Assembly (NCBI GenBank): GCA_021325515.1
Contig: JAJPHC010000050.1
Span: 1 to 64,000, forward strand
Source of the DNA: Acidobacteriota bacterium
GTDB lineage: Bacteria; Acidobacteriota; Thermoanaerobaculia; Gp7-AA8
DNA length: 64,000 nucleotides
Direction of reading: 5' to 3'
Below are positions 11,082-22,163 of the stretch, piece after piece. The notes beneath the pieces were generated by a model. It made no database searches. It worked only from the letters and a program-made list of their open reading frames with translations, and was not told where the DNA came from. Position numbers and translations under genes: made by a program. The stretch's first letter is position 1. Every line of letters begins with the position of its first letter.

Positions 11082-12469
11082 CGTTCCACGCGTTGCAGCG
11101 GTGAGAGGACCATGGGATCCGACTCGCTCGCATGTTGAAGCAGCGGAATCATCCGCACGAGCTCCGGTCCATGCTCGCTTCCGGTGAGTGCGAGACGCAG
11201 CGGCATGAAGAGCGCTTTCCCTTTCGCTCCCGTCGCGGTCTTCAGCCGTTCGACGAACGCCTTGTACGATCCCTCGTCGACCGGCGCGCCGTTCGCGCGG
11301 AGATCCGCGGCAATCGCCTCGCAGAACGAGCGATCGACTTCCGCCGGAGTGAACTCACGCACGAAGCGGAGTGCCTCGTGAAATTCCGTGAGGCGCGTGA
11401 CGCTCGTCTTCACGAGCTCGATCCCCTCCTCGAGCCAAGGGGCGTCGAAGAAGGGGCGAACGCGAGGCAGGAGCTCCGCCGCCGTCATGGAGTGAATGTA
11501 CTGGCCGTTGAGCCAGTCGAGCTTCTGATGGTCGAACACCGCGGGAGCCGAATTCACCCGGTCGAGCGAGAAATGCCCGATCGAGTATTCGGTCGTGAAG
11601 AGCTCACGGCCATCGGGCGCCGACCAGCCGAGAAGCGTCAAGTAGTTGACCATCGCCTCGGGAAGGAAACCATCGTCGGCGTACTGCGAAACCGAGGTCG
11701 CGCCGTGGCGCTTCGAGAGCTTGCTGCGGTCGGGGCCCAGGATCAGCGAGACGTGCGCGAACTGAGGGACGTCCCATCCCATCGCCCGGTAGATCAACAC
11801 CTGCCGATGCGTATTCGTCAGATGCTCCTCGGCTCGGATCACATGCGTGATCTCCATCTCGTGGTCGTCAGCAACCACCGAGAAGTTGTACGTCGGAAGG
11901 CCATCGGAGCGGACGAGGATGAAATCGCCGAGCGACTCCTTCTTCCACGTGACTTCCCCGCGAATGAGATCGTCGATCGTGACGTCGCCGTCGTCCGGAA
12001 CGTGAAAGCGCAGGGCGAACGGGGCCCAGCTGTTCAGCTTCGCCGAAATCTCCTGCGGCGAAAGGCGAAAACAGGTCAGGTCGTAATGAGGCGGGCGCCC
12101 CTCGGCCTCCGCCTGCTTGCGCTTCGCCTCGAGCATCTCTTCGCTGCAGAAGCATCGATAGGCGTGGCCGGAGGCGAGCAACTGCTGCGCAACCGCGCCG
12201 TAATGATCGGTTCGTTCCGACTGGCGATACGGCGTATGAGGACCCGGCTCATCAGGACCTTCGTCCCATTGCAGACCGAGCCAGCGTAGGTCCTCGAGCA
12301 CCATGGTCTCCGACTCGCGCGTCGAGCGCGCCTGATCGGTGTCTTCGACACGGATGATGAACGTGCCTCCGTGCCGGCGGGCGAAGAGCCAGTTGAAGAT
12401 CGCGGTCCGCGCACCGCCGACATGCAGGTGACCGGTGGGTGACGGCGCGAAACGTACGCGAACGCTCAC
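11069..12469 (-). CDS. gltX: glutamyl-tRNA synthetase
   Basis: Charges tRNA-Glu with glutamate. From the GTG at 12469 the protein has 466 residues, normal for the family. The class I signatures are RFAPSPTGHLHVGGAR at the N-terminus (HIGH-type) and KLSKRHGATSV (KMSKS-type). The open frame continues about 300 nt further upstream, but that part is arginine-rich antisense-like sequence within ispF; the GTG overlaps the ispF stop as TAGTG, typical of translational coupling. It could be discriminating or non-discriminating; no gatCAB genes are in the window to decide this. Confidence 0.96.
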   Translation of the reverse strand: MSVRVRFAPSPTGHLHVGGARTAIFNWLFARRHGGTFIIRVEDTDQARSTRESETMVLEDLRWLGLQWDEGPDEPGPHTPYRQSERTDHYGAVAQQLLASGHAYRCFCSEEMLEAKRKQAEAEGRPPHYDLTCFRLSPQEISAKLNSWAPFALRFHVPDDGDVTIDDLIRGEVTWKKESLGDFILVRSDGLPTYNFSVVADDHEMEITHVIRAEEHLTNTHRQVLIYRAMGWDVPQFAHVSLILGPDRSKLSKRHGATSVSQYADDGFLPEAMVNYLTLLGWSAPDGRELFTTEYSIGHFSLDRVNSAPAVFDHQKLDWLNGQYIHSMTAAELLPRVRPFFDAPWLEEGIELVKTSVTRLTEFHEALRFVREFTPAEVDRSFCEAIAADLRANGAPVDEGSYKAFVERLKTATGAKGKALFMPLRLALTGSEHGPELVRMIPLLQHASESDPMVLSPLQRVERCIG

Positions 12470-12975
12470 TACAGCGCTCCTTCGATGGGAGAACCGGCCG
12501 TGTCCGTCGCGATGGCGACGATCGCCATCGCGCAGATCCCTTCCGCGCGGCCGATGAATCCGAGGTGATCGGTGGTCGTGGCTTTCACATTGACGTGACC
12601 GGGAGGGAGGTCGAGCAGTTTCGCGATCGACGCCCGCATTGCTTCGCGGAAGGGCGCCAGCTTCGGCTTCTGCGCGATGATCGTGACATCCACGTTCGAG
12701 ATGCTGGCCTCCATGTCGCGCACGACGCGCTTTGCCTCGCGGATGAAGATCGAGGAGCTCGCCCCGGACCACTTCGGATCATCCGAGGGAAAGTACTGGC
12801 CGATGTCGCCGGCGCCGGCGGCTCCGAGAAGAGCATCGGTGATCGCGTGCAGCACCGCATCGGCATCGGAGTGCCCGGCGAGGCCTCCGCTATCGCTGAT
12901 ACGGACGCCGCCCAGGATGAGCGGCCTTGCATCGTCGAAGGGATGAACGTCAACACCTTGACCAATTCGAATCAT
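12469..12975 (-). CDS. ispF: 2-C-methyl-D-erythritol 2,4-cyclodiphosphate synthase
   Basis: Fifth enzyme of the MEP isoprenoid pathway; cyclises CDP-ME 2-phosphate with release of CMP. It has 168 residues from the ATG at 12975. Metal ligands are in GQGVDVHPF (Asp and His) and AGHSDADAVLHAITDALLG (His). The end has KATTTDHLGFIGRAEGI. The ATG overlaps the ispD stop (ATGA), so the two are translationally coupled. Confidence 0.97.
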   Translation of the reverse strand: MIRIGQGVDVHPFDDARPLILGGVRISDSGGLAGHSDADAVLHAITDALLGAAGAGDIGQYFPSDDPKWSGASSSIFIREAKRVVRDMEASISNVDVTIIAQKPKLAPFREAMRASIAKLLDLPPGHVNVKATTTDHLGFIGRAEGICAMAIVAIATDTAGSPIEGAL

Positions 12976-13637
12976 GACCACCTCGCGCCCGCGAGCTCGA
13001 GATCCTCGGGCCGCGTGATCTTGAAATTTCCCGGATCGCCGGCAACCACGCGCACGGTGAAGCCATAGCGCGCGGCGAGTCCCGCCTCGTCGGTTCCCTG
13101 GATCCCTTCCGCCGCCGCGCGGTCGAGGACCTCGCGCAGAAGCTGAGGACGGAAGCACTGCGGTGTCTGCGCGGCGACGAGATCGCGGCGGTCAAGCGTC
13201 GCGGCGATCGTCCCGTTGCTCACTCCATGGATGGTGTCGGTCACCGGAATCGCCGGCAGCGCCGCGCCGTCGACGCGCGCGGCCTCGACCGCGGCGCGGA
13301 ACGACTCATCGGTGAAGAAAGGACGGACGGAATCATGCACCGCGACGACATCGAACTCCGATCCTTCGATCGCGAGAAGCGCGCGCCGCACGGATTCCTG
13401 CCGCGTCTCACCGCCGGCCACGACCTGCAGGCGATCGCCGCTCAACTCCTGCTGCATGCGCGCAAGCCAGTCATCGGCCACTGCGACGATCACGCGGCCC
13501 ACGGAATCGTCGGCGAGAAAGCGATCAACGACGCGCTGCAGAATCGTGCGCCCGCCAAACGTCCGGTATTGCTTGGGGATGTCGCCGCCGATTCGCGTGC
13601 CGGAACCTGCGGCGGGGATGATGACGAGAATCGACAT
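12972..13637 (-). CDS. ispD: 2-C-methyl-D-erythritol 4-phosphate cytidylyltransferase
   Basis: Third MEP-pathway enzyme: makes CDP-methylerythritol from CTP and MEP. It has 221 residues. The nucleotide-binding start is IIPAAGSGTRIGGDIPKQY, and the central conserved VVAVHDSVRPFF and AAQTPQCFR follow. IspD and IspF are separate proteins here, although in some bacteria they are fused. Confidence 0.97.
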   Translation of the reverse strand: MSILVIIPAAGSGTRIGGDIPKQYRTFGGRTILQRVVDRFLADDSVGRVIVAVADDWLARMQQELSGDRLQVVAGGETRQESVRRALLAIEGSEFDVVAVHDSVRPFFTDESFRAAVEAARVDGAALPAIPVTDTIHGVSNGTIAATLDRRDLVAAQTPQCFRPQLLREVLDRAAAEGIQGTDEAGLAARYGFTVRVVAGDPGNFKITRPEDLELAGARWS

Positions 13638-13641
13638 AACA

Positions 13642-13720
13642 AGTACGGAGTGCTGAGTCCTGAATCCTGAGCTCGCACGCCGGCCTCAAACTCAGCGCTC
13701 GGCACTCGGCACTCAGAACT
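13642..13720. repeat. imperfect 30-nt inverted repeat with 7-nt period
   Basis: Arms 13642-13671 and 13691-13720 match at 22 of 30 positions as reverse complements. The right arm on the minus strand contains GAGTGCC twice in tandem and a diverged third unit. It fills the spacer between frr and ispD. Composition is ordinary GC, unlike the AT-rich relatives, but the 7-nt period is the same. Confidence 0.65.
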
Positions 13721-13722
13721 GA

Positions 13723-14280
13723 TTACACGGCCATGATGTCCTGCTCTTTGTGCTTGAGGATGTTGCCGACTTCGTCGATGTGCTTGTCGGTCATCTTCTG
13801 GATCTCGTCGATCGCGCGCTTCTCGTCGTCCTCCGAGATCTCGTGGCCCTTGAGCATTTTCTTGAGACGATCGTTGCCGTCACGGCGCACCTGGCGAATC
13901 GCGGTGCGCGACTCTTCCGCGAGGTGATGCGCCTTCTTGACGAGCTCCTTGCGGCGCTCTTCGGTCAACTGCGGAACCGGGATACGCACGACCTTGCCGT
14001 CGTTCGCAGGATTGAGACCGAGGTCGGCGTTGCGGATCGCTTTCTCGATCGCGTTCACCATCGACTTATCCCACGGCTCGGCGACGATCAGCGAAGCCTC
14101 CGGAACTTTGATGCTCGCAACCTGTGCGATCGGCGTCGGCGTTCCGTAATAGTCGACCATCACCGGATCGAGCATCGCGGCGTTCGCGCGCCCGGTCCGC
14201 AGAGATTTGAATTCGCGATGCAACGCGTCGATGGCGCCGTGCATCCTGTGCTGCATGTCTTTCAGTACGTCGTTGATCAT
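13723..14280 (-). CDS. frr: ribosome recycling factor
   Basis: With EF-G, splits post-termination ribosomes. It has 185 residues, the standard size. Conserved stretches include [21 protein letters not shown], the domain II segment around [17 protein letters not shown], and the C-terminal helical part with [13 protein letters not shown]. The ATG overlaps the pyrH stop (ATGA), the usual pyrH-frr arrangement. Confidence 0.97.
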   Translation of the reverse strand: MINDVLKDMQHRMHGAIDALHREFKSLRTGRANAAMLDPVMVDYYGTPTPIAQVASIKVPEASLIVAEPWDKSMVNAIEKAIRNADLGLNPANDGKVVRIPVPQLTEERRKELVKKAHHLAEESRTAIRQVRRDGNDRLKKMLKGHEISEDDEKRAIDEIQKMTDKHIDEVGNILKHKEQDIMAV

Positions 14281-15008
14281 TTCACTCCCCCGGGCTCATC
14301 GGTGACGATCGAGCCAATGTCCTCTCCGACGAGAGCTCGTTTGATGTTGCCCTTCTCACGCAGGGAAAAAATATAGATCGGAATGTGGCTGTTGCGCGCG
14401 AGATCGATCGCGGCGGCGTCCATGACCTCGAGGCGATCGGCGAGAACTCTCTGATACGTAGCGCGCTCGATCCTCTTCGCGTCGGGGTCCTTGTGCGGAT
14501 CGGATGTGTAGATGCCGTCGACTTTCGTCGCTTTGAAAATGATCTCGCACTTGAGCTCACTCGCGCGAAGCGCGGCGGCGGAATCGGTCGTGAAGAATGG
14601 ATTGCCGGTTCCCGCGGCGCAGATCACGATGCGCTTCTTCTCGAGATGGCGGATTGCGCGGCGGCGGATGAACGGCTCCGCGAATTCGGACATCGTGATC
14701 GCTGACGTGACGCGGGTGTGCGCGCCGCGCTTCTCCAGCGCATCCTGCAACGCGATCGCGTTGATGACGGTCGCCAGCATTCCCATGTGATCGCCGGCGA
14801 CGCGATCGATGCCCTGCGTCGCGCCGCTCACTCCGCGAAAGATGTTGCCGCCGCCGATCACGATGGCGATCTCGACGTTCATGTCGCGGACTTCGGCGAC
14901 TTCGTCCGCGATCCGCGCCAGCGTACCGGGATCGATGCCGTACTGCCTGTCGCCCATGAGCGCTTCGCCGGAGAGTTTGAGCAGAATTCGACTGTAGCGA
15001 GGCTGCAT
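14277..15008 (-). CDS. pyrH: uridylate kinase
   Basis: Phosphorylates UMP to UDP using ATP. It has 243 residues from the ATG at 15008 and belongs to the amino-acid-kinase fold: [13 protein letters not shown] at the N-terminus, [13 protein letters not shown] for phosphate binding, and [20 protein letters not shown] hexamer (15023-15018) ends 9 nt before the ATG and no Shine-Dalgarno is seen, so the mRNA may have almost no leader. It lies 25 nt after the tsf terminator, which supports separate initiation for pyrH-frr. Confidence 0.97.
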   Translation of the reverse strand: MQPRYSRILLKLSGEALMGDRQYGIDPGTLARIADEVAEVRDMNVEIAIVIGGGNIFRGVSGATQGIDRVAGDHMGMLATVINAIALQDALEKRGAHTRVTSAITMSEFAEPFIRRRAIRHLEKKRIVICAAGTGNPFFTTDSAAALRASELKCEIIFKATKVDGIYTSDPHKDPDAKRIERATYQRVLADRLEVMDAAAIDLARNSHIPIYIFSLREKGNIKRALVGEDIGSIVTDEPGGVK

Positions 15009-15032
15009 TCGAGGCGCTTTATACCACGCGGC

Positions 15033-15065
15033 AAAAAAGAAGGCCGCCGGTTTGCCGGCGGCCTT
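15033..15065 (-). terminator. intrinsic terminator after tsf
   Basis: On the minus strand an 11-bp GC-rich stem (arms 15065-15055 and 15050-15040, loop of 4 nt) is followed by TTTTTT at 15038-15033 after one C. It begins 26 nt after the tsf stop. Confidence 0.9.
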
Positions 15066-15091
15066 CACGTTCCCATCGAAACAGTTCGAGG

Positions 15092-16003
15092 TTACTTCTG
15101 GTACGACATGACCTCGGCCACGAAATCATCGCTCTTCTTCTCGATGCCTTCGCCGAGCTTGTAGCGCTCGAAGCGGGTCACGACGTATGTGCAGCCGTGC
15201 TCTTTCCCCTGCTTCGCGAGGTGCTGGCTGACCGTTGCTTTGTCGTCCTTGATGTAAGGCTGCTCGAGCAGGCAGGTCTCGCCGTAGAACTTCTCCATCT
15301 TGCCGGTCACCATCTTCTCGACGATGTTCTCCGGCTTGCCGGACTTGAGAGCGGCGTCGCGCGCGATCTCGCGCTCGGTGTCGAGGTCCTTCTGCGTGAC
15401 GTCCTCGCGGCGGAGGAAACGCGGCTCGGCCGCAGCGATGTGCATGGCGACATCGCGCGCAACCTCGGAGCCCTTCGTTTCGCTCGAACCGGCGACTTCC
15501 ACCAGCACGCCGATCTTGCCGCCGCCATGGACGTACGAGCCGATCGACGAGCCGGCCGGCGCGTTGAAGCGGACGAAGCGACGGATCGAGATGTTCTCCT
15601 TGATCGACGCGATCATCTCGGCCGTCTTGTGAGCGACGGTCTCGCTCGAGCCTGGCCACATCTCGGCGTTGAACGCCTCGACGGTGTTGGCGCTGCTCCT
15701 GGCGATGGCTTTCGCCACTTCTTCGGCGAAGGCGCGGAAGTTCTCGTTGCGGCCGACGAAGTCGGTTTCACAGTTGACTTCGACCATCACGCCGAGGTTG
15801 CCGTCGACGAATGTCGTGACGGTGCCTTCCGCAGTGACGCGGCCGGCCTTCTTGCCTGCTGCAGCCAGACCCTTCTTCCGAAGGATCTTCGTCGCCTCTT
15901 CGATGTTGCCCTGAGCCTCGGTGAGCGCGGCCTTGGCGTCCATCATTCCGGCGCCGGTGGCGTCGCGAAGCTGCTTGACCATCGCAGCCGTAATCTGTGT
16001 CAT
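15092..16003 (-). CDS. tsf: translation elongation factor Ts
   Basis: Nucleotide exchange factor for EF-Tu. It has 303 residues from the ATG at 16003, which follows AAGGAG. The UBA-like N-terminus reads [19 protein letters not shown] and the core has [16 protein letters not shown], the segment that contacts EF-Tu; the C-terminal part has [14 protein letters not shown]. It follows rpsB by 78 nt and ends at a strong terminator, so rpsB-tsf form one unit. Confidence 0.97.
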   Translation of the reverse strand: MTQITAAMVKQLRDATGAGMMDAKAALTEAQGNIEEATKILRKKGLAAAGKKAGRVTAEGTVTTFVDGNLGVMVEVNCETDFVGRNENFRAFAEEVAKAIARSSANTVEAFNAEMWPGSSETVAHKTAEMIASIKENISIRRFVRFNAPAGSSIGSYVHGGGKIGVLVEVAGSSETKGSEVARDVAMHIAAAEPRFLRREDVTQKDLDTEREIARDAALKSGKPENIVEKMVTGKMEKFYGETCLLEQPYIKDDKATVSQHLAKQGKEHGCTYVVTRFERYKLGEGIEKKSDDFVAEVMSYQK

Positions 16004-16081
16004 TTGTAGCTCCTTTAAACAGACAGAGGACAAGCGTTTCTCACGCCTGTCCTCCGCAATCGAATTTCAGTCGGTGCCGGA

Positions 16082-16870
<789 letters not shown>

Positions 16871-16886
16871 GTGACCTCCTTACTCC

Positions 16887-16917
16887 AAATTGAAAATTGA
16901 AAATTGAAAATTGAAAA
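16887..16917. repeat. tandem ATTGAAA heptamer array before rpsB
   Basis: About four tandem copies of a 7-nt unit (ATTGAAA on the plus strand, TTTCAAT on the minus) lie between the rpsI terminator and the rpsB ribosome-binding site. The same unit makes the inverted arms in the tRNA array at 7183-7265. The array is where the rpsB promoter would be expected. Confidence 0.85.
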
Positions 16918-16950
16918 AAAGAAGGACAGTCGCTTTCGCTTCTGTCCTTC
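16914..16950 (-). terminator. intrinsic terminator after rpsI
   Basis: On the minus strand a 9-bp stem (GAAGGACAG with CTGTCCTTC; arms 16950-16942 and 16929-16921, 12-nt loop) is followed directly by seven T residues (16920-16914). It ends the rplM-rpsI unit. Confidence 0.85.
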
Positions 16951-16985
16951 GGGTTGCAACGCTTAGAGAAACGAAAACATGGGAA

Positions 16986-17378
16986 CTAGCGCTTGGAGAA
17001 CTGGAACCGGGCGCGGGCACCGCGCTGGCCGTACTTCTTGCGCTCCTTCATGCGCGGATCGCGCGTGAGGAGTCCGGCCTTCTTGAGCCGCTTGCGCAGT
17101 TCGGTGTTGTACACCTGCAGCGCGCGCGAGATGCCGTGGCGGATTGCACCCGCCTGACCGCTCGGACCACCGCCGTCGACCGTCACCACGATGTCGAACT
17201 TGTCGTTCGTCTCCGTCAGCGACAGCGGCTGCTTGATGATCATCTTCAGCACTTCGTTTCCGAAGTAGTCATCGAGGCTGCGCTGATTCACGCGGATCGC
17301 GCCCGAGCCGGGGCGAATGTGAACGCGTGCAGTCGACGTTTTCCGTCTTCCCGTTCCGTAGTACTCAACCAATGCCAA
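16986..17378 (-). CDS. rpsI: 30S ribosomal protein S9
   Basis: S9 of the small-subunit head; its C-terminal tail reaches the P-site tRNA. It has 130 residues with [19 protein letters not shown] at the start, [18 protein letters not shown] in the middle and the basic ending [17 protein letters not shown], whose final SKR is the tRNA-contacting tail. It follows rplM by 17 nt. Confidence 0.98.
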   Translation of the reverse strand: MALVEYYGTGRRKTSTARVHIRPGSGAIRVNQRSLDDYFGNEVLKMIIKQPLSLTETNDKFDIVVTVDGGGPSGQAGAIRHGISRALQVYNTELRKRLKKAGLLTRDPRMKERKKYGQRGARARFQFSKR

Positions 17379-17395
17379 GACAGTCCTCCTGATGA

Positions 17396-17827
17396 CTACG
17401 CCAGTTTCAGCGCTTCAGGCTTCTGCGCTTCATGAGGATGCGCAGTGCCGCGATAAACCTTGAGCTTCTTCAGCATCTTTCTGCCGATGCGATTCTTCGG
17501 CAGCATGCCCCACACCGCTTCCTCGATCATGTGCTCCGGCTTCTCGGCGCGGACGAATCGGGCTTCGGTGGACTTGAGGCCGCCGGGGTAGAGCGAGTGA
17601 CGGCGGTAGATCTTGTCCGTCTCCTTCTTACCGGTCAGGCGAACCTTTTCGGCGTTGATCACGATGACGTGATCACCGGTGTCGAGGAACGGCGTGTACG
17701 TCGGCTTCGACTTGCCGGAAATGATGTTCGCAATGGTCGTCGACAGACGGCCGAGGACCTGCCCTTCGGCGTCGATCACGAACCAACGCGGTTCGATGTC
17801 ACCCTTCTTCGGAAAATACGTACGCAT
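17396..17827 (-). CDS. rplM: 50S ribosomal protein L13
   Basis: Early-assembly large-subunit protein. It has 143 residues from the ATG at 17827, which has GGGAG shortly before it. Conserved parts are [17 protein letters not shown], the central [18 protein letters not shown] and [21 protein letters not shown] promoter about 100 nt upstream drives rplM-rpsI; in other bacteria L13 represses its own operon through the leader, and a hairpin-capable leader is present here. Confidence 0.97.
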   Translation of the reverse strand: MRTYFPKKGDIEPRWFVIDAEGQVLGRLSTTIANIISGKSKPTYTPFLDTGDHVIVINAEKVRLTGKKETDKIYRRHSLYPGGLKSTEARFVRAEKPEHMIEEAVWGMLPKNRIGRKMLKKLKVYRGTAHPHEAQKPEALKLA

Positions 17828-17928
17828 GACTCTCCCTGACGACGACAACCTTGATTGCATCTTCGAGCGATTCAGCGGCTGCTCGACCACTCAAAGACGA
17901 CACACCTTCCCTTGAGGAAAGGGGGAAA

Positions 17929-17957
17929 ACGGTAACACCGGCAACAGAGGGTGTCAA
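17929..17957 (-). promoter_or_regulatory. sigma70-type promoter of rplM-rpsI
   Basis: On the minus strand TTGACA (17957-17952), exactly 17 nt, then TACCGT (17934-17929). Transcription would give a leader of about 95 nt that contains a possible stem at about 17905-17925 (CCTTTCC against GGGAAGG). Confidence 0.6.
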
Positions 17958-17993
17958 GAGAATCATTCCCGAAACACCCACCCGGCGAAGGAG

Positions 17994-19406
17994 TTACCTC
18001 CGCCGGACCGGGGTCAACGAAGCAGGACCGCCCGGAATTCCGCGGCGGCGAAAAAGTACCGAGGCTCCATCATCACACACGCGGCTCCACGACGCCGCGT
18101 TCTCGAGCTGACGCGCCACACCCTCGGAACGGCTGACGAGCACGGTATCGATACGCCACTCGTCGAAGCGCTGCAGCGCCTGGCCGTTCTCCGCGAGAAC
18201 ATATCCGAAAAAGAGTCTCTGCCCTGAACAACGGCCATCGATGAATGGAGCGAGGTTCCGAGTCCAGATCAGCCAGCCGCCCCACGACAGGCGATTGAAG
18301 AGGCGATCGGATCGGGTGATCTGCGCATCGCAACCCTGCGGGTATCGCATCGGCTCGATTCGTTCGCGCGGCAGAGCGACCGCTACGATGACGAGCGCAA
18401 GGGCCAGGTGTGCGACCGCCGGCACGCGCGAGACCGGAATCCGAAGACGCGGCAGCGCCGTCAGGGCCAGCGGAATCGCGATCCATCCGAGATACTCGGA
18501 AAAACGGATCGCCGTCAGCGAGAGCAGTGCGCAGCCGAAGAGCGGCGCCAGTCTCGAGAGTGGAATCTCCTTCAGGCGGATGATGGCGATCAGAATCACG
18601 ATCGCCGCGATCGCCGCGATCCAGACCGGCGGCGCCATCCACTCATCGAGCAGCTCGCGATAGAGCGGATTGCGCGCGATCGCGAACTGCTGCTCGTAAA
18701 CGCGGATGCCATACGGATTGATCAGAGTCGCAAGCGCGGATGCAGCCGTCACGGCGAGCATGCGCCCGCCGCGCAACGCTCCGCGCGCCGAGTGCTTCCA
18801 GCGAGGAAGCAGCGGATCGACGACGCACGCGAGCGTGATCGCCGCCAGAATGACGAGTCCGAAGAAGAAGCCCGGATGAGTATTCGCCCAGAGGAGGAAG
18901 AGCAGCGGAAGCGTCCAAACCCGATCGACGCCGCTGCGTGCGCGCTCAATGATGATCATCATCACCAGCAGCGCCGCGAGTGTCGCTGCCGACGGACGAA
19001 TCTCCCACCAGTGATGCGACACGGCGATGGCGCCTGCCATGGCTGGAAGAAACAGCCGCGGCATCCGCATCGCGCGCAGCCACGTGCGCATGAGGAGCGC
19101 CAGTCCGCAGAAGATCAGCGCACGCGTGATGATCAGCGCCGCATTGCCGCCGAGCTTCCACACACCGTACAGGATGAGCTGCGCGAGCCACTCGTTGTCG
19201 ACCCATGCGCCGAGGAAATGAGTCCAGGAGAAGAGATCGTCGCGGGGAACCGCGTGATGAAACGAGATCCAGCGTCCGGTTGCGAGATGCCACCAGAGAT
19301 CGTTGTTGTGGAGCGGAAATGACGCGAGCAGCGCGACGGCGATCGGAATCAGATCGGAGATGGTGAATCGAAACCTCGCGCGCATCCGAACGGCGATTGT
19401 AGACAC
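17994..19406 (-). CDS. multi-spanning membrane protein, glycosyltransferase-like
   Basis: A 470-residue protein with about ten hydrophobic helices and a soluble C-terminal part of about 110 residues. Near the N-terminus after the first helix it has NNDLWWHLATGRW, a loop motif common in acidobacterial and other membrane proteins related to GT39/GT83-type transferases; aspartate in the first loop is the catalytic residue in those enzymes. A later loop has ANTHPGFFFG. The substrate is unknown and enzymatic activity is inference. It is divergent from folD with only 12 nt between start codons. Confidence 0.7.
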   Translation of the reverse strand: MSTIAVRMRARFRFTISDLIPIAVALLASFPLHNNDLWWHLATGRWISFHHAVPRDDLFSWTHFLGAWVDNEWLAQLILYGVWKLGGNAALIITRALIFCGLALLMRTWLRAMRMPRLFLPAMAGAIAVSHHWWEIRPSAATLAALLVMMIIIERARSGVDRVWTLPLLFLLWANTHPGFFFGLVILAAITLACVVDPLLPRWKHSARGALRGGRMLAVTAASALATLINPYGIRVYEQQFAIARNPLYRELLDEWMAPPVWIAAIAAIVILIAIIRLKEIPLSRLAPLFGCALLSLTAIRFSEYLGWIAIPLALTALPRLRIPVSRVPAVAHLALALVIVAVALPRERIEPMRYPQGCDAQITRSDRLFNRLSWGGWLIWTRNLAPFIDGRCSGQRLFFGYVLAENGQALQRFDEWRIDTVLVSRSEGVARQLENAASWSRVCDDGASVLFRRRGIPGGPASLTPVRRR

Positions 19407-19418
19407 CGCCGGATCGAA

Positions 19419-20338
<920 letters not shown>

Positions 20339-20342
<4 letters not shown>

Positions 20343-20962
20343 TTCTCAACGTTGGACTCACCGGCGGCATTGCGAGCGGCAAATCAACGGTCGCGCGCAT
20401 GTTTGCGGAGCTCGGCTGCGTCGTGCTCGACGCCGATGCGCTCGTCGCGGATCTCTACCGGCCGGGCCGCGCTGGTCATCAGGCGCTCGTCGCCGCGTAT
20501 GGCCCTGACATTCTGCAATCCGGCGGCGAGGTGGACCGGCAGAAACTCGCCGGCATCGCATTCGCCAACGAAGCATCCGCGAAGAAGCTGAACGCTCTCA
20601 TTCATCCGCTCGTGATTGCCGAAGAAGCACGCCTCGCCGGCGCGGCGGAGAGAACGAGTGAGGAAGTGATCTACGTCGTCGAGGCCACGCTTCTCCTCGA
20701 AGCAGGAGGCAGGCAGCGTTACGACAGGATCGTCGTCGTCGATGTCGATCCTGCGATTCAGATCGAGCGTGGCATCGGGCGCGGGATGTTGAAAGACGAC
20801 ATCGAACGGCGCATGCGTCACCAGCTTTCCCGCGAGGAGCGGCTGCGCGCGGCGGATTATGTGATCGCGAATCGCGGTGATCTCGAGGAGTTGCGCGCCG
20901 AAGTACGGCGCGTGCATGACGCGCTGAAAAGGGATCTCGCGAACAAAAAAGCGGCGGGCTGA
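20339..20962 (+). CDS. coaE: dephospho-CoA kinase
   Basis: Last step of coenzyme A synthesis: phosphorylates the 3'-OH of dephospho-CoA. It has 207 residues. The P-loop is GLTGGIASGKST at the N-terminus, followed by DADALVADLYRPG with the catalytic aspartate, and the lid RMRHQLSREER. It starts with GTG overlapping the folD stop (GTGA). Its stop codon lies in the loop of the following hairpin. Confidence 0.96.
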
Positions 20963-20973
20963 TCGCCCGCCGC
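20945..20973 (-). terminator. hairpin with T-run, ends the lipoprotein transcript
   Basis: A 9-bp stem (GCGGCGGGC and GCCCGCCGC; 20951-20959 and 20965-20973) has a run of six A on its plus-strand left side, so on the minus strand it is an intrinsic terminator for the lipoprotein gene ending at 21000. The coaE stop lies in the loop, so it also marks the end of folD-coaE. Confidence 0.75.
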
Positions 20974-20999
20974 TCCGAATCATCGTCACACCAGAGGAT

Positions 21000-21362
21000 T
21001 TAGTGCTTCTTCGTGGTGTGCTTGGTCTCGGTCTTCGTGGTCGTCGTTGTTGTCTTGCCGGTGGTTCCGGTCGTGTCGGTGGTGCCGGTCATCCCGGTCA
21101 TACCAGTCATTCCCGTCATGCCGGTTGCGCCGGTCGAGGCCATCGTGCCCGAAGTGTCGGTGCTGCTCGTCGTCGTCATCGTGCTCGAGGTGTCGGTCGA
21201 CATCGTGCCGCTGGTGCCGGTCATCGAGGTGTCCGTGGACGAAGAGGACGAGGCGGACGTATCCGTCACAGTGGTCTCGCTCGTGGTGGTTTCTTCCTTC
21301 TTGCACGAGAAGGCAAACAGCAGGGCAACAATGGCCAGAAGGGCCAGAAACGATTTTTTCAT
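21000..21362 (-). CDS. threonine/serine-rich lipoprotein
   Basis: Function unknown; 120 residues. The ATG at 21362 is preferred because GGAG lies 5 nt upstream; an adjacent ATG at 21365 is too close to it. The signal sequence ends at a lipobox-like FAFSC, predicting a lipidated Cys about residue 20, followed by KKEE. The mature part is almost only Thr, Ser, Gly, Met and Asp, with [14 protein letters not shown] repeated, and a basic end. It is a tandem paralogue of the gene at 21623. Confidence 0.75.
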   Translation of the reverse strand: MKKSFLALLAIVALLFAFSCKKEETTTSETTVTDTSASSSSSTDTSMTGTSGTMSTDTSSTMTTTSSTDTSGTMASTGATGMTGMTGMTGMTGTTDTTGTTGKTTTTTTKTETKHTTKKH

Positions 21363-21570
21363 CATGTCTCCTCTTTGATGAGTTTGTGTGTGTTCTGTTG
21401 TTTCAATTCGCGTGTCCGTTCGCCTCTGGCTGCCTGCCCTCACCTCCTTCCCCATTGGATGTCGACCCAATCGGGGAGAAAACTTCTCGATGTTTTGGGT
21501 GTGGGCGCGTTCACGCGGAGGCGGAGAAGCACGACCCCGACAGAAGGGAGAGCACAACGGGTGCCAAGAC

Positions 21571-21608
21571 AAAAAAAAACGCCCCGCCGAAGCGGGGCGT
21601 TTTTTCAT
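21571..21608. terminator. bidirectional intrinsic terminator between the two lipoproteins
   Basis: A 9-bp GC-rich stem (ACGCCCCGC with GCGGGGCGT; 21579-21587 and 21592-21600) is flanked by nine A on the left and six T on the right, so it can act in both directions. Its natural job is to end the transcript of the lipoprotein gene at 21623, which shows that the two paralogues are transcribed separately. Confidence 0.9.
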
Positions 21609-21622
21609 TTCAGGGTTGCAGC

Positions 21623-21949
21623 TTACGGCTTCTTGGTTTCGGTCTTCGTGGTGCTCGTGCTCACGGTCGTACCCGTGGCAGCGGCGGCGCCCGTGGCACC
21701 CGTCGCGCCCGTCGTACCCGTCATGCCGGTCATACCGGTGGCGCCCGTGGCGGCCTCGGTGCCCGTCATCGTGCCGGTCGTGCCAGTGGCGGCGGTGTCA
21801 GCCACCGTGGCGGTCGTCGCGGTGGTCGCGGTCGTTGCCGACGTGTCGGTCGCGGCCGTGTCGCTCGTGGCCTCTTCCTTCTTGCAGCTGACAGCGAACA
21901 TCGAAACGATCACGAGGGCGATGAGGGTCAGAATAAGGGACTTCTTCAT
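21623..21949 (-). CDS. threonine/alanine-rich lipoprotein, paralogue
   Basis: Function unknown; 108 residues. Hydrophobic signal sequence ([20 protein letters not shown]) ends at a lipobox-like FAVSC with Cys about residue 22, again followed by KKEE. The rest is built from Thr, Ala, Gly and Met with [18 protein letters not shown]-type repeats, and the end is KTETKKP, close to KTETKHTTKKH of the paralogue. An AAGGAG site lies before the ATG. Such composition suggests an extended, glycosylatable linker-like surface protein; this is inference. Confidence 0.75.
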   Translation of the reverse strand: MKKSLILTLIALVIVSMFAVSCKKEEATSDTAATDTSATTATTATTATVADTAATGTTGTMTGTEAATGATGMTGMTGTTGATGATGAAAATGTTVSTSTTKTETKKP

Positions 21950-22163
21950 TTCTTGAATTCTCCTTCAATGTTTTCAGATCACTTGATCTGATTCTGGTAT
22001 TCGAATTGGATAAACGGGACCAGTACGAGTCCTGTCCGGGTGCCGTGATCACCTCTCTTTGCAGATGCGTTTCGAAACCTGGCGGTACTCGATTGGATTC
22101 GTTGACTGGTACACAACTACAGTGCCCGGACGAGTCCGGCTCACCGGGCGGTATATAGTAAGC

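Noticed and set aside
12470-12772. N-terminal extension of glutamyl-tRNA synthetase by 101 residues
   Set aside because: The extension lies in ispF out of frame, is Arg/His-rich, and the family starts at the GTG at 12469.
18408-19322. 304-residue plus-strand open frame
   Set aside because: Antisense of the membrane protein gene; extremely Arg-rich and without hydrophobic core.
21003-21991. Val-rich and Ser/Arg-rich plus-strand frames over the lipoprotein genes
   Set aside because: Reverse complement of the Thr/Gly codon repeats; low complexity without signals.
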